Part shown: positions 44,042-53,131 of the stretch, piece by piece
Position numbering within the stretch: position 1 is the stretch's first letter
Layout of the letters: each line of letters starts with the position of its first letter
Assembly (NCBI GenBank): GCA_018713255.1
Contig: DVFL01000005.1
Span: 119,168-183,167 of the forward strand
DNA from: Candidatus Cottocaccamicrobium excrementipullorum
GTDB taxonomy: Bacteria > Bacillota > Clostridia > Lachnospirales > Lachnospiraceae
Length of the DNA: 64,000 bases
Direction: 5' to 3'
Notes under the pieces: generated by a model
Databases searched by the model: none
Told to the model about the DNA's origin: nothing
What the model saw: the letters and a program-made list of their open reading frames with translations, nothing else
Made by a program: the position numbers and the translations under genes

Positions 44042-44066
44042 TATTTAAAATATATCACGATTGATA

Positions 44067-44095
44067 ATTCTAGCATAAATCCCCGCCTGTGTAAA
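44067..44095 (-). promoter_or_regulatory. Promoter of rpsF-ssb-rpsR
   Basis: TTTACA (44090-44095), 17-nt spacer, TAGAAT (44067-44072) on the minus strand. Confidence 0.82.
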
Positions 44096-44105
44096 GCATG
44101 AATTT

Positions 44106-44300
44106 CTAATTTTCACTTTTTTTCTTCAGACCCCGGTCATTTTTCTCTACCAGTCTGCGGGGCATCATCACCTGATGTCCGCATCCCAAACATTTTAGAC
44201 GGAAATCCGCCCCTACCCGAAGGATCTCCCAATCCTTACTTCCACAGGGATGTGGCTTTTTCAAGGTTATGATATCTCCCACCTGATATAATTTTCCCAT
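44106..44300 (-). CDS. DUF951 family protein (YyzM-like)
   Basis: 64-residue basic protein of the DUF951 family, usually near rpsF in Firmicutes. Features: YQVGDIITLKKPHPCGSKDWEILRVG, then LKCLGCGHQVMMPR, whose cysteines (one near residue 19, then CxxC) suggest a metal or nucleic acid site. Starts 6 nt after the sirtuin stop. Function not established. Confidence 0.88.
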   Translation of the reverse strand: MGKLYQVGDIITLKKPHPCGSKDWEILRVGADFRLKCLGCGHQVMMPRRLVEKNDRGLKKKSEN

Positions 44301-44306
44301 ATTTTC

Positions 44307-45038
44307 TTATTCTCCCTTCACATGAATCTGAGAAAATACATATCCAATCGGCTGCTGAATCAAAAGATCTGCTTCCCGGTCTCTGGGTGTGGCCGATTTA
44401 TTAATCACCACCAGGTGTTTTCCCCGATAATAATCAATCAGTCCAGCCGCTGGATAGACAACCAGAGACGTTCCCCCTATAATCAGAAGATCCGCCTGTG
44501 CAATCATCTGCACGGATTCTGAGATGGTATCCTGATCCAGCGCTTCCTCGTAGAGAACAACATCTGGCTTGATCATCCCTCCGCAAGTGCAGTGCGGCAC
44601 ACCTTCTGTATTTTTCATAAAATCAAAATCATAAAATTTGCCGCATCTCATACAGTAATTCCGATATACCGACCCATGCAGCTCCAGCACCTTTTTGCTT
44701 CCCGCCATCTGGTGAAGATTATCTATATTCTGTGTGACAACTGCTTTCAGCTTGCCTGCCTGCTCTAACTGCGCCAGTTTTTTGTGGGCCTCATTGGGTC
44801 TGGCCGTGTCACAGAGCATCTTATTTCTGTAAAATCTGTAGAATTCTTCCGGTTTTCTCATAAAGAAACTATGACTTAATATCGTCTCCGGCGGATAATC
44901 ATACTGCTGATTATACAGCCCGTCCACACTTCGAAAATCCGGAATGCCGCTCTCTGTGGACACTCCCGCACCGCCAAAAAACACAATTCGATTGCTGCTG
45001 TCAATCAATTCCTGGAGTTTCTCGATCTCCTTCTCCAT
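44307..45038 (-). CDS. NAD-dependent protein deacylase, sirtuin family
   Basis: 243-residue Sir2 enzyme removing acyl groups from lysine using NAD. Motifs: FFGGAGVSTESGIPDFRS (NAD site), TQNIDNLHQMAG, catalytic His in LELHGSVY, a zinc site of four Cys (CMRCGKFY and CTCGG) and GGTSLVVYPA. Full length, AAAGGAG before the ATG. Operon with DUF951. Confidence 0.95.
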   Translation of the reverse strand: MEKEIEKLQELIDSSNRIVFFGGAGVSTESGIPDFRSVDGLYNQQYDYPPETILSHSFFMRKPEEFYRFYRNKMLCDTARPNEAHKKLAQLEQAGKLKAVVTQNIDNLHQMAGSKKVLELHGSVYRNYCMRCGKFYDFDFMKNTEGVPHCTCGGMIKPDVVLYEEALDQDTISESVQMIAQADLLIIGGTSLVVYPAAGLIDYYRGKHLVVINKSATPRDREADLLIQQPIGYVFSQIHVKGE

Positions 45039-45057
45039 AACAGACTCCTTTCCGGTA

Positions 45058-45840
45058 TCAGTTCAATCGTTTTCCCTGTACCACATATCTTGTGGAGGAA
45101 TCCCCTGTACAGGTGGACAGAGTCATAACTTTATCTCCTGCATCCAGAGAGACATCCCCTGTATCAATAGCAGAGTTACTCTTCATCTTCGTCAGCCACT
45201 CCTGAAATTCTCCGCTTGGTCCTTTAAACAGTGTATAAGTATCACTGTTCACCGCTGTCACATAGGCAGAGAAAATTTCATACTTATAGTTTTTTTCCGG
45301 AGTCAGCATCCAGAAATAGTGACTTTTCTCATAAGCATCTCCTTCAGAAAACTGCCGAAGCGTTCCAAACATAGATCCGTTTTTCATGTTGTGACCGTAT
45401 ACCAGCGTATTGCAGTCATTAAAATCATCTTCGTTTTCGTAGTCTATAAAAATTGTTCCCGCGAAATTATAAGTTTTCTCATAAGTTCTGTGCAGATAAT
45501 ATTCGTTATCGATCCCTCGCACCACAGGATAACTGATATCCAGACCTTCCACATAAATCCAGCCAATCACATCTTCATTGATAGCCCGAAGCGCCTCAAA
45601 GTCTACCTGGATTGGAGGCTGAAATTCTTCCTCCTCATTTTGCTCATCCGGCTGGTCTGGCTCCCTCTCTGTCACCGCCATCTTTTCAATCGCATTATAC
45701 TCATCCGTTCCTTTTTTGTATTCCAGATAAATATGGATTAGATTGTACGCCGCAAAAAGAAAAACACCAATTGCCAGTATCAGAATCACCGTCAATATGT
45801 AATCGATGGGTCTTTTCTTTCTCTTTGTTTTCTTCGTCAT
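45058..45840 (-). CDS. srtB: Class B sortase
   Basis: 260-residue membrane-anchored transpeptidase. Basic N-terminus and one helix (about 13-33), then the beta-barrel: the His motif VYGHNMKNGSMFG (about residue 148), the catalytic Cys in LSTCTG (about 244) and the Arg in STRYVVQGKRL. It links surface proteins to peptidoglycan or pilin. Its gene is next to a zinc-ribbon membrane protein without a sorting signal, so substrates lie elsewhere; the protein at 58151-62014, with a C-terminal KTG motif, is a candidate. Confidence 0.93.
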   Translation of the reverse strand: MTKKTKRKKRPIDYILTVILILAIGVFLFAAYNLIHIYLEYKKGTDEYNAIEKMAVTEREPDQPDEQNEEEEFQPPIQVDFEALRAINEDVIGWIYVEGLDISYPVVRGIDNEYYLHRTYEKTYNFAGTIFIDYENEDDFNDCNTLVYGHNMKNGSMFGTLRQFSEGDAYEKSHYFWMLTPEKNYKYEIFSAYVTAVNSDTYTLFKGPSGEFQEWLTKMKSNSAIDTGDVSLDAGDKVMTLSTCTGDSSTRYVVQGKRLN

Positions 45841-45850
45841 GTCCTTTCTC

Positions 45851-46945
45851 CTATGTCAGATTGTCGTAAAAAGATTCATAATCTTCCGTCGTAATCCCTT
45901 CACTTGGAGTCAGCCTGGTCCGAATTCCATCTGAGCTGACTTCCACACCTTCGGGAATCACAACATTCTTATAGGAAGTGCAGTAATCCGGAAACTGCGG
46001 AGAGTTCTCCTGGTTAAGAAGCGCAGAAAAGGTATTTGGATAATCATATTCTTCGGTTCCAGTCTGTATCTCATATGAGAAGTAGGCAGACCCCTCCTCC
46101 GCTATTTCTACGTCGTAAGTCCCCGCCGAAAAGTCTATTCCTGCCACAGCCGTATCCGAGAATTCAAAACTCTCTGTCAGAGGGTTGCTTTTTCTGGCGG
46201 TCATATTCTGAGTCTGTCCATTTTCTGTCTCAAAGATCACCGGTGACATCCCGTTCACTTCGATCAATGCTCCCTGGAACAACTTAGCTCCTTCTTCTTG
46301 CTCCACCTCATAGTCTTCCGTTCCAAAATACTCATTGACAGAAAGACCATGGGCACGGTCCCAGAGACTATAAGAATTTCCCTCTTCGCCTTTGATCGTA
46401 TATACTCCCTCCGGCAGATCCGCACCCACTACGTAGAGTCCGGCGCTTAATTCCTCTTTCCAGTACTCTCCCTGTGAACGGATCTCTTCTTCTACATAAG
46501 AATAAGGATCATATTCGGACTGTGTACTCTCGTAATCTGCCTCCTGCGCCTCTTCCATACGGTTTTTTACCTCTGTGAAGATATTCAGAAAAGTATCTCC
46601 AAACATGGCAAGGATCAAAAACACAAGAACCCAGATCCAAACTCCCTTTTTCTTCTTTGTATTCTTATTTGTCTTCTTCACAGATGTATAAGTTTGTCTG
46701 GTCCCCCCGCTTTTTGCCTTCTGCCCGGTATTCTTTCCTGAATACTTAGTCTTTTTCTCATTCATTACCTTTTGTCTGGCTTCTTTTTTCTCTTTCCGGA
46801 AAGCATGCGTTCTGGCTTCCTTTTCCGCCTGCCGCTGTTCCAGAATTTTTTTATACTGCTCATCCGACTTCCGGTTATCCATACCGCATTCACTGCAGAT
46901 ACCGTTTAAAACTTTTCCGCCGCATAATGTACATCTTTTCTTCAT
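45851..46945 (-). CDS. Zinc-ribbon membrane protein with extracellular beta domains
   Basis: About 364 residues; not a family I can name. N-terminal zinc ribbon (CTLCGGKVLNGICSECG, about residues 4-20), a long Lys/Arg-rich cytoplasmic segment (about 25-100), one membrane helix (about 103-123), then an extracellular acidic region with two similar beta-rich units, each containing a GxYxV pattern (SAGLYVVGADLPEGVYTIKG and DFSAGTYDVEIAEEG, split). Start at 46945 from AAAGAGGTG; an upstream extension is open but unlikely. Directly upstream of srtB (10 nt), so perhaps a partner of the sortase. Confidence 0.7.
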   Translation of the reverse strand: MKKRCTLCGGKVLNGICSECGMDNRKSDEQYKKILEQRQAEKEARTHAFRKEKKEARQKVMNEKKTKYSGKNTGQKAKSGGTRQTYTSVKKTNKNTKKKKGVWIWVLVFLILAMFGDTFLNIFTEVKNRMEEAQEADYESTQSEYDPYSYVEEEIRSQGEYWKEELSAGLYVVGADLPEGVYTIKGEEGNSYSLWDRAHGLSVNEYFGTEDYEVEQEEGAKLFQGALIEVNGMSPVIFETENGQTQNMTARKSNPLTESFEFSDTAVAGIDFSAGTYDVEIAEEGSAYFSYEIQTGTEEYDYPNTFSALLNQENSPQFPDYCTSYKNVVIPEGVEVSSDGIRTRLTPSEGITTEDYESFYDNLT

Positions 46946-47144
46946 ATCACACCTCTTTCTGTGTGGTACAACATTACATTCCTCTTCTATTTTACCATGA
47001 CGCACCCTTTTTTTAAATAACAAAAAGATTTTTATCGCTCCGTATCCACCATATATATTCTCACATCAGAAAGCAAAAAAATAACAGGGGAACCGTCATC
47101 GCCGCATTCTCCTGTCACTATATACTTCCGTAACTAAAAAACAA

Positions 47145-47218
<74 letters not shown>

Positions 47219-47334
47219 TCATCTCACTAATATCTTATGTAACCTATGTGATAAGTATACCTCTTTTTCGAAAAAATGTCAACATTTCAATAAATTTCTT
47301 GTCATTGTCACTTAATATTCCGTTTCTATCTGAT

Positions 47335-47372
47335 AAAAAGCCCGCATACCCACAGTCAGCGGATATACGGGC
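47335..47372 (-). terminator. Terminator of the paaK-ACT unit
   Basis: GCCCGTATA and TATGCGGGC arms on the minus strand, then TTTTTATC; 14 nt after the ACT gene stop. Confidence 0.82.
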
Positions 47373-47385
47373 ATTGAATCAATGA

Positions 47386-47817
47386 TCACATCTGATTCAG
47401 TTCATCCTGGCACATAGGACGATATTTTCTGGAAGTAAGGGCCTTGATCGCCTTCTCATTGTCTTCCACCCGGAAAATAACATATGCCACATCTTTTTTC
47501 TTTGTGATAAAAGCATACATATATTCAATGTTAATCCCGTTATCTCCCAAAGCCCGAATCGCTCCCGCCAGGCCTCCGGGATTATCCGGAATCTCTACTG
47601 CCAACACTTTCGTCATGGAGCAGATGTATCCTTCTTCTTTCAACACTGTGGATGCTTTGTAAGGATCATCCACGATCAGGCGGATAATTCCAAAATCTGT
47701 CGTCTCAGCCAGAGACAACGCCTGCATATTGATGCTGTACTTTTCCAATACATTGGTCAATTCCTGCAATTTCCCCGGACTATTTTCCAGAAAAATTGAG
47801 ATCTGTCTTACGGTCAT
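47386..47817 (-). CDS. Tandem ACT-domain protein
   Basis: 143 residues made of two ACT domains (about 1-65 and 70-140): ISIFLENSPGKLQELTNVLE and VEIPDNPGGLAGAIRALGDNGIN (ligand-loop Gly/Asn positions kept). ACT pairs bind amino acids and regulate metabolism. This protein class regularly accompanies phenylacetate-CoA ligase in Clostridia and archaea, as here (23-nt gap). Probably a sensor of aromatic or branched amino acids. Confidence 0.92.
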   Translation of the reverse strand: MTVRQISIFLENSPGKLQELTNVLEKYSINMQALSLAETTDFGIIRLIVDDPYKASTVLKEEGYICSMTKVLAVEIPDNPGGLAGAIRALGDNGINIEYMYAFITKKKDVAYVIFRVEDNEKAIKALTSRKYRPMCQDELNQM

Positions 47818-47840
47818 TGCTATCCCTCCTTACGCGTCTT

Positions 47841-49148
47841 TTAATATAAATGACGTTTGTCCACAACACGTACTGCCTTACCTTCACTTCTCGCTATAGT
47901 CTTCGGTGCAACCAGTTTTACTTTTGCATAGATTCCAAGCATTGCCTTCAGAGCATTTACCAACTCTTTTTCCCTCTCGGACATCTGTTTCAGACTGTCA
48001 GAGAACATCTCCGGTGTCATCTCTACCTGCACTTCAATGGTATCACTGTTGTTCACACGATCCACAATAATCTGATAGTTCGCCGGATATCCCTTATTCA
48101 TCAAAACAGTCTCAATCTGTGACGGGAATACGTTGACGCCCTTGACGATCAGCATATCATCGCTTCTTCCCATCGGTTTACTCATCTTCACATGAGTTCT
48201 GCCGCAGGAGCATTTCTCTCTGGACAACACACAGATATCTCTGGTACGGTAACGCAGAAGCGGAAAAGCTTCTTTCGTAATACTTGTGAATACCAATTCT
48301 CCTTTTTGCCCGTCTGGAAGAACTTCCCCAGTTATCGGGTCAATAATCTCTGCGATGAAATGATCCTCATTGATATGCATACCCGTCTGCTCACTGCATT
48401 CGAAAGATACTCCCGGGCCGGAGATCTCTGTCAGCCCATAAATATCATATGCTTTGATTCCCAGTTTTTCTTCGATATCATGACGCATTTCCTCTGTCCA
48501 TGCCTCTGCACCGAAGATACCGGCTTTCAATTTAATCTGATCCCTCACCCCACGCTCAATGATGCTCTCTGCCAGATACGCCGCATAAGATGGGGTACAG
48601 CATAGAATGGTTGAGCCCAGGTCTGTCATGAACTGGATCTGACGTTCCGTATTACCGGAAGACATGGGCAGGGTCAGAGAGCCCACTTTATGGGAGCCTC
48701 CATTTAATCCAGGACCTCCCGTAAAAAGTCCATAACCATAGCAGACATGAACTACGTCTTCCTTAGTTCCCCCAGCTGCCACAATGGCTCTCGCACAGCA
48801 CTCATCCCAAAGGTCAATATCGTGCTGGGTATAAAAAGCGACTACTCTTCTTCCAGTCGTTCCACTGGTAGACTGGATTCTGACACAATCTGAGAGTGGT
48901 CTCGCCAGCAATCCATAGGGATATGCTGTACGCAGATCCTCTTTGGTCAAAAATGGAAGTTTATAGAGATCGTCCCGTGATTTGATATCCCCAGGCTCCA
49001 CCCCTATCTCTTTCATTTTATTTCGGTAATACTCCACATGATCATATACATTTTTTACCTGTTTCACCAGGCGCTCATCCTGCCATGCCCGAATCTGATC
49101 CTGGGAAGCACATTCTATCTCCGGCTGATAATACCGTTCCAACCGCAC
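47841..49148 (-). CDS. paaK: Phenylacetate-CoA ligase
   Basis: 435-residue AMP-forming ligase activating phenylacetate or related aryl acids to CoA thioesters. Seen: the nucleotide motif IQSTSGTTGRRVVAFYTQHD (P-loop-like), EAWTEEMR, YDIYGLTEISGPG and the hinge with GRSDDMLIVKGVNVFPSQIE, characteristic of PaaK. GTG at 49148 or TTG at 49142 could start it; the TTG has better spacing from AAAGGAG. Divergent from pfp. Often paired with indolepyruvate or other 2-oxoacid oxidoreductases; here the oxidoreductase is 5 kb away. Confidence 0.92.
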   Translation of the reverse strand: MRLERYYQPEIECASQDQIRAWQDERLVKQVKNVYDHVEYYRNKMKEIGVEPGDIKSRDDLYKLPFLTKEDLRTAYPYGLLARPLSDCVRIQSTSGTTGRRVVAFYTQHDIDLWDECCARAIVAAGGTKEDVVHVCYGYGLFTGGPGLNGGSHKVGSLTLPMSSGNTERQIQFMTDLGSTILCCTPSYAAYLAESIIERGVRDQIKLKAGIFGAEAWTEEMRHDIEEKLGIKAYDIYGLTEISGPGVSFECSEQTGMHINEDHFIAEIIDPITGEVLPDGQKGELVFTSITKEAFPLLRYRTRDICVLSREKCSCGRTHVKMSKPMGRSDDMLIVKGVNVFPSQIETVLMNKGYPANYQIIVDRVNNSDTIEVQVEMTPEMFSDSLKQMSEREKELVNALKAMLGIYAKVKLVAPKTIARSEGKAVRVVDKRHLY

Positions 49149-49184
49149 TCACTCCTTTCAACGTGTTAAAGTCTATAATAAAGT

Positions 49185-49213
49185 ATCATATCTTAAAGAG
49201 AACAAATATGCAA
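49185..49213 (-). promoter_or_regulatory. Promoter of paaK
   Basis: TTGCAT (49208-49213), 17-nt spacer, TATGAT (49185-49190) on the minus strand. In the same gap, 49273-49298 holds an inverted repeat AAACTAT-GTT-ATAGTTT just upstream of pfp. Confidence 0.7.
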
Positions 49214-49324
49214 GAACTAACCCGTAAAAATAGCAGAAATATTCTTAATTTATCTATTTTTTCGTTTTCTTCTCTCAAAAACTATGTTATAGTTTGAGGG
49301 AAAAAATAATATTGGAGAATCTAT

Positions 49325-50551
49325 ATGAATAATAAAAAGAATTTAATTGTCGGCCAGTCCGGAGGCCCTACTGCTGTCATCAACAGCAGTCTTTACGGAG
49401 TTGTCAAGGAAAGTCTTGCACACCCGGATAGAATCGAACATGTCTACGGCATGATAAACGGAATCGAAGGTTTCTTAAAGGATATGATTTTGGATTTCTC
49501 CGAAGTTTTATCTGAAGAAGAATTGGAATACCTGAAAAACACCCCCGGCGCTTATCTGGGGTCCTGCCGCTGCAAACTTCCCGAAGATCTGTCAGATCCT
49601 GTCTATCCGAAGCTTTTTTGCAAATTTGAAAACCTGAATATTGGCTACATTCTCTATATCGGAGGAAATGACTCCATGGATACTGTCAGCAAGCTGTCCC
49701 GTTACGCGGCAATGTCGGGCAGCGATATTCTAATTCTTGGCGAACCAAAGACCATCGACAACGATCTGATTCTCACAGATCACACCCCCGGTTTCGGAAG
49801 TGCTGCCCGCTACGTGGCAACCACCGTCCGCGAAATCGTGACGGACGCCAGTGTCTATGACCAGAAAGCTGTCACCATCGTGGAGATTATGGGACGGGAT
49901 GCCGGCTGGCTCACCGCCTCCAGTGCTCTCGCGCGAAAAACTGCCAATGACAATCCGTACCTGATTTATCTTCCGGAGGCAGATTTTTCCACAGAACAGT
50001 TCGTCCAGGATGTTCAGAACGCTTTCGAGAAATCTCCCAGCGTCGTTGTCTGTGTCTCCGAGGGGATCCACGATGCCGACGGCACTTTAATCTGCGAATA
50101 CGACCGCAGCGCCGGATTGGACTCCTTTGGCCATAAGATGCTCTCAGGATGCGGAAAATATCTTGAGAATCTTCTGCGCAGCCAGTTAAACGTAAAAGCA
50201 CGCTCTGTGGAATTGAACGTATGTCAGCGCTGTTCTTCCATGATTCAGTCAAAGACAGATCAGCAGGAAGCTGTCATGGCCGGACGCTACGGAGTCAATG
50301 CAATCTTAAAAGGCGAAACCGGAAAAATGATCGCTTTCGCCCGTGAAAACAATTCCACCTACCAATCAAGCTGCTGTCTGGAAGATGTAAACCAGATCTG
50401 TAATCAGACTAAATCGGTTCCCACCTCCTGGATTGCACACAGTGGTACCGATATAACAGAGGAATTCCTGAACTACGCACGTCCTCTCATTCAGGGTACT
50501 GTGGAAGTTCCCATGGGAGAAGATGGACTGCCTTTATTCCTTTCTCGATAA
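49325..50551 (+). CDS. pfp: PPi-dependent 6-phosphofructokinase
   Basis: 408-residue phosphofructokinase. IGGNDSMDT carries Asp instead of the Gly found in ATP enzymes, and PKTIDND has Lys where ATP enzymes have Gly; both changes mark pyrophosphate dependence. GQSGGPTAVINSS (phosphoryl site), MGRDAGW (fructose 6-phosphate site) and GFGSAAR are intact. It allows reversible, ATP-sparing glycolysis. ATG at 49325 after GGAG. Ends at a perfect palindromic terminator. Confidence 0.93.
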   Translation: MNNKKNLIVGQSGGPTAVINSSLYGVVKESLAHPDRIEHVYGMINGIEGFLKDMILDFSEVLSEEELEYLKNTPGAYLGSCRCKLPEDLSDPVYPKLFCKFENLNIGYILYIGGNDSMDTVSKLSRYAAMSGSDILILGEPKTIDNDLILTDHTPGFGSAARYVATTVREIVTDASVYDQKAVTIVEIMGRDAGWLTASSALARKTANDNPYLIYLPEADFSTEQFVQDVQNAFEKSPSVVVCVSEGIHDADGTLICEYDRSAGLDSFGHKMLSGCGKYLENLLRSQLNVKARSVELNVCQRCSSMIQSKTDQQEAVMAGRYGVNAILKGETGKMIAFARENNSTYQSSCCLEDVNQICNQTKSVPTSWIAHSGTDITEEFLNYARPLIQGTVEVPMGEDGLPLFLSR

Positions 50552-50565
50552 AATAGCAAAAATTG

Positions 50566-50604
50566 AGCTGCTTCCTTCAAGCTTGAAGGAAGCAGCTTAT
50601 TTTT
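50566..50604. terminator. 32-nt perfect palindromic terminator after pfp
   Basis: A perfect palindrome of 32 nt (50566-50597; arms AGCTGCTTCCTTCAAG and its complement) followed by TATTTTT on the plus strand. Convergent with the subtilase gene, so it may serve both. Confidence 0.88.
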
Positions 50605-50645
50605 CTCGTCTCTGCTGTGGTGTACCTATCTGACGCAAAATATTT

Positions 50646-52352
50646 TCATGTCAACAACTCAAACACTCTATACAAATCCAGTTTTCCGTACCCCCAATCC
50701 GGATTGGGATAACTCTCCCCATCCTCTCGCACTGCACCACGTGTCAGATAATATTTGGCACTGGTTCCATTCAGATACGGTGCATTCCCCCGCACTACAG
50801 CCCACTCCATTAAAAGTGCCAGTGCGCCTGCTGTCAATGCCGCCGCGACGCTGGTACCGGAACGCTGGACATAACGGCTCTGCGGTGCCGGTCCTGTCAG
50901 CATCACTCCCGGAGCAGCCAGATCCGGCTTCACATATCCATTGGGAGCATAACCTCTGCTCGCCTCTAAATATAGACTGCCATCCCGATCGTTATAAGCA
51001 GTAACAGTAATGGCATCTCTGGAACCTCCTGGATTGGTTATGGTGTTGTACGGAGATGACTGCAGAAAATAAGTCTCTGACTGGGAGGGCGTATAGACCG
51101 GCAGCCACATGTGGAAAGTCACCGTCTCACTAAGATTTTCGTTTTCACTGCTCACCAAAAATCTCCATATTCCAGACACCGGCTTCATAAAACGAAAGAA
51201 AATCAAAGTCCCACCTGACTGGAGCTCAATTTCTGAATATCCCACTTCCACCTTTGTCTCCACAAAGACAAAGGAGAGCGTCTGAGCCCCCATTCCCCTT
51301 GCTGTACTGATCTCTAATTTTTCCCCGGAAGGGGACTGAAGCTGCATGCGGTACAGATTCAGAGAACTTCCCCAGAATTCCACAAAGAATCCTTTTTTCT
51401 CCTCTCCCACCCTCAATTCCACCACCGTTGCTTCTTCCTGATCCGGCCGAATCACTCCTTCATAGTGATGCCGTGCATTTCCCTCATTTCCCGCTGCCAC
51501 CGCGACAACGGTCTGGGGATTTCGCGTAACATTGTCCAATGTGATGGCAAGCGGATTCTCCCCCCGATGCGTTCCCTGGTTATTCCCCAGTCCAATGCAA
51601 ATCACAAGAGGCATCTGTATCTGTTTTGCGCAGTGAATGGCATAAGTCACCGCAAACATAATATCATTCTCCTGATAGAAATCCACACCGTCAGGCAAAA
51701 AATAAAATCTCCTCAGATATTCTTTGGCCTGCTTCAACTTCACCACAATCAGTGTAGATTCCGGAGCAGCCCCTGAAAATTCCTGATCCGGCTGCGCAGT
51801 TCCCGCCGCAATCCCCGCCAGAAAAGTACCATGTCCATTTTCATCTCTGGAAGGCACCACTTTCCAGGGATCTTCCGCCTCCAGAGCCTCATCGATCTGT
51901 TCCTGGGTATATTCACTTCCGTAAGGGACAGCGCCGTTATCGGAAGGAATGGATTGATCCCACAGATACGCAATCCGTGTTTTCCCATAGGTCAAAAAGG
52001 CGGGATGCGTATAATCAATACCGGAATCTATAATAGCAATGGCTGTCTTCTCTCCGTTTAACTTCAGATACGGATGATTTTGGAGGTTTACAATTCGGGA
52101 GGCAATCAATGCCTGCGTGTCCATATAAGTATAACAATCCGGAATCGTATTGTAAGAATAATTATCCACACTCACTCCGCTGACCTGAGTCAGAGGCATA
52201 TAGAGTACTGAATACGTCTCATTAATCAGCTGTATCTGTTCCTGGGGAATATCGCTTAACACCCCTCTCACATTCTGGCTGTGGCGCACAATAAAATCTG
52301 CATATCCCTCATCCAAAGCCAGTGGCAGAAAATCCATCGCCTGTAAGGTCAT
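50646..52352 (-). CDS. Subtilisin-like protease of the Csp family
   Basis: About 568-residue S8 peptidase without a signal peptide, related to the germination proteases CspA/B/C. The catalytic triad is complete: Asp in AIIDSGIDYTHPAF (about residue 108), His in ENGHGTFLAGIAAG (about 174), Ser in RSGTSVAAALTAG (about 510), with a jelly-roll insertion (about 310-430). The N-terminal ~85 residues resemble the Csp prodomain. Csp proteases activate the cortex hydrolase SleC, but Lachnospiraceae carry many paralogues. ATG at 52352 from AAAGAGGTGG. Confidence 0.88.
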   Translation of the reverse strand: MTLQAMDFLPLALDEGYADFIVRHSQNVRGVLSDIPQEQIQLINETYSVLYMPLTQVSGVSVDNYSYNTIPDCYTYMDTQALIASRIVNLQNHPYLKLNGEKTAIAIIDSGIDYTHPAFLTYGKTRIAYLWDQSIPSDNGAVPYGSEYTQEQIDEALEAEDPWKVVPSRDENGHGTFLAGIAAGTAQPDQEFSGAAPESTLIVVKLKQAKEYLRRFYFLPDGVDFYQENDIMFAVTYAIHCAKQIQMPLVICIGLGNNQGTHRGENPLAITLDNVTRNPQTVVAVAAGNEGNARHHYEGVIRPDQEEATVVELRVGEEKKGFFVEFWGSSLNLYRMQLQSPSGEKLEISTARGMGAQTLSFVFVETKVEVGYSEIELQSGGTLIFFRFMKPVSGIWRFLVSSENENLSETVTFHMWLPVYTPSQSETYFLQSSPYNTITNPGGSRDAITVTAYNDRDGSLYLEASRGYAPNGYVKPDLAAPGVMLTGPAPQSRYVQRSGTSVAAALTAGALALLMEWAVVRGNAPYLNGTSAKYYLTRGAVREDGESYPNPDWGYGKLDLYRVFELLT

Positions 52353-52472
52353 GGGAGTCCACCTCTTTCCACATAGCAATTTCACTCATTCTACCCATAA
52401 CTTATGCCCTGGCTTTAACAACTATGCAGGCTCTAAACCTTCTTTTCATATTTGTTAATTAATAGACTCTCG

Positions 52473-52501
52473 TTGATATTTTTCCTTTCATCGGTTATCA
52501 T
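52473..52501 (+). promoter_or_regulatory. Promoter of the TetR regulator gene
   Basis: TTGATA (52473-52478), 17-nt spacer, TATCAT (52496-52501) on the plus strand. An imperfect AATAAG/CTTATT repeat follows (about 52506-52527) and could be an operator. Confidence 0.75.
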
Positions 52502-52555
52502 ATTAAATAAGAAGTCTTACCTTATTGTAAACATTTCCAAAGGGAGTGGATAATT

Positions 52556-53131
52556 ATGGAACATACAAAAGTAGATCGGCGTGTGCGCAAAACAAAAGCC
52601 CTTCTCTTAAAAGGGCTTACAGAACTCATGGAACAAAAAGATGTCAATCATATCTCTGTCCGGGAACTGACGGATCTGGTGGATTTAAACCGCGGTACTT
52701 TTTACCTGCATTACCGTGATATCTTCGATATGGTAAACCAGGTGGAGGACGAGCTTTTCCAAGAATTCGACAATCTCTTCGTAGATACTGCTCCGGAAGA
52801 TCCGACTGTCTCCTCAACACAGATTGTATTGACAAATGTTTTTACATTCTTGTCTGAAAATGAAAAAACCGTGAGGGCTTTCATGGGACCTCACGGTGAT
52901 CTGACATTTATTAACCGCCTGAAAAATCTGGTCAAGACCCGTGTCCGCAAAGCCTGGGAAGACCGCGGACTGGATCCTGATAAATTTGAATATTTCTTCG
53001 CCTACACAGCCTCCGGATGCATCGGACTGATGGAGAGCTGGCTGAAAAACGGATTTCAGGAATCCGCTGAAGAAATGGCACGCATGGCAGACTCCATGCT
53101 GACTAGCGGGGTAGATTCTCTTCTCTCCTGA
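52556..53131 (+). CDS. TetR/AcrR family regulator
   Basis: 191 residues. N-terminal helix-turn-helix (about 10-58): RKTKALLLKGLTELMEQKDV and VRELTDLVDLNRGTFYLHYRDIFDMV, of the kind seen in DhaS-like TetR proteins. The C-terminal half is all helical with ASGCIGLMESWLKNGFQES. The target is not obvious; the gene is flanked by a convergent lgt and a divergent Csp-like protease. Its last 29 nt overlap the 3' end of lgt. Confidence 0.88.
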   Translation: MEHTKVDRRVRKTKALLLKGLTELMEQKDVNHISVRELTDLVDLNRGTFYLHYRDIFDMVNQVEDELFQEFDNLFVDTAPEDPTVSSTQIVLTNVFTFLSENEKTVRAFMGPHGDLTFINRLKNLVKTRVRKAWEDRGLDPDKFEYFFAYTASGCIGLMESWLKNGFQESAEEMARMADSMLTSGVDSLLS

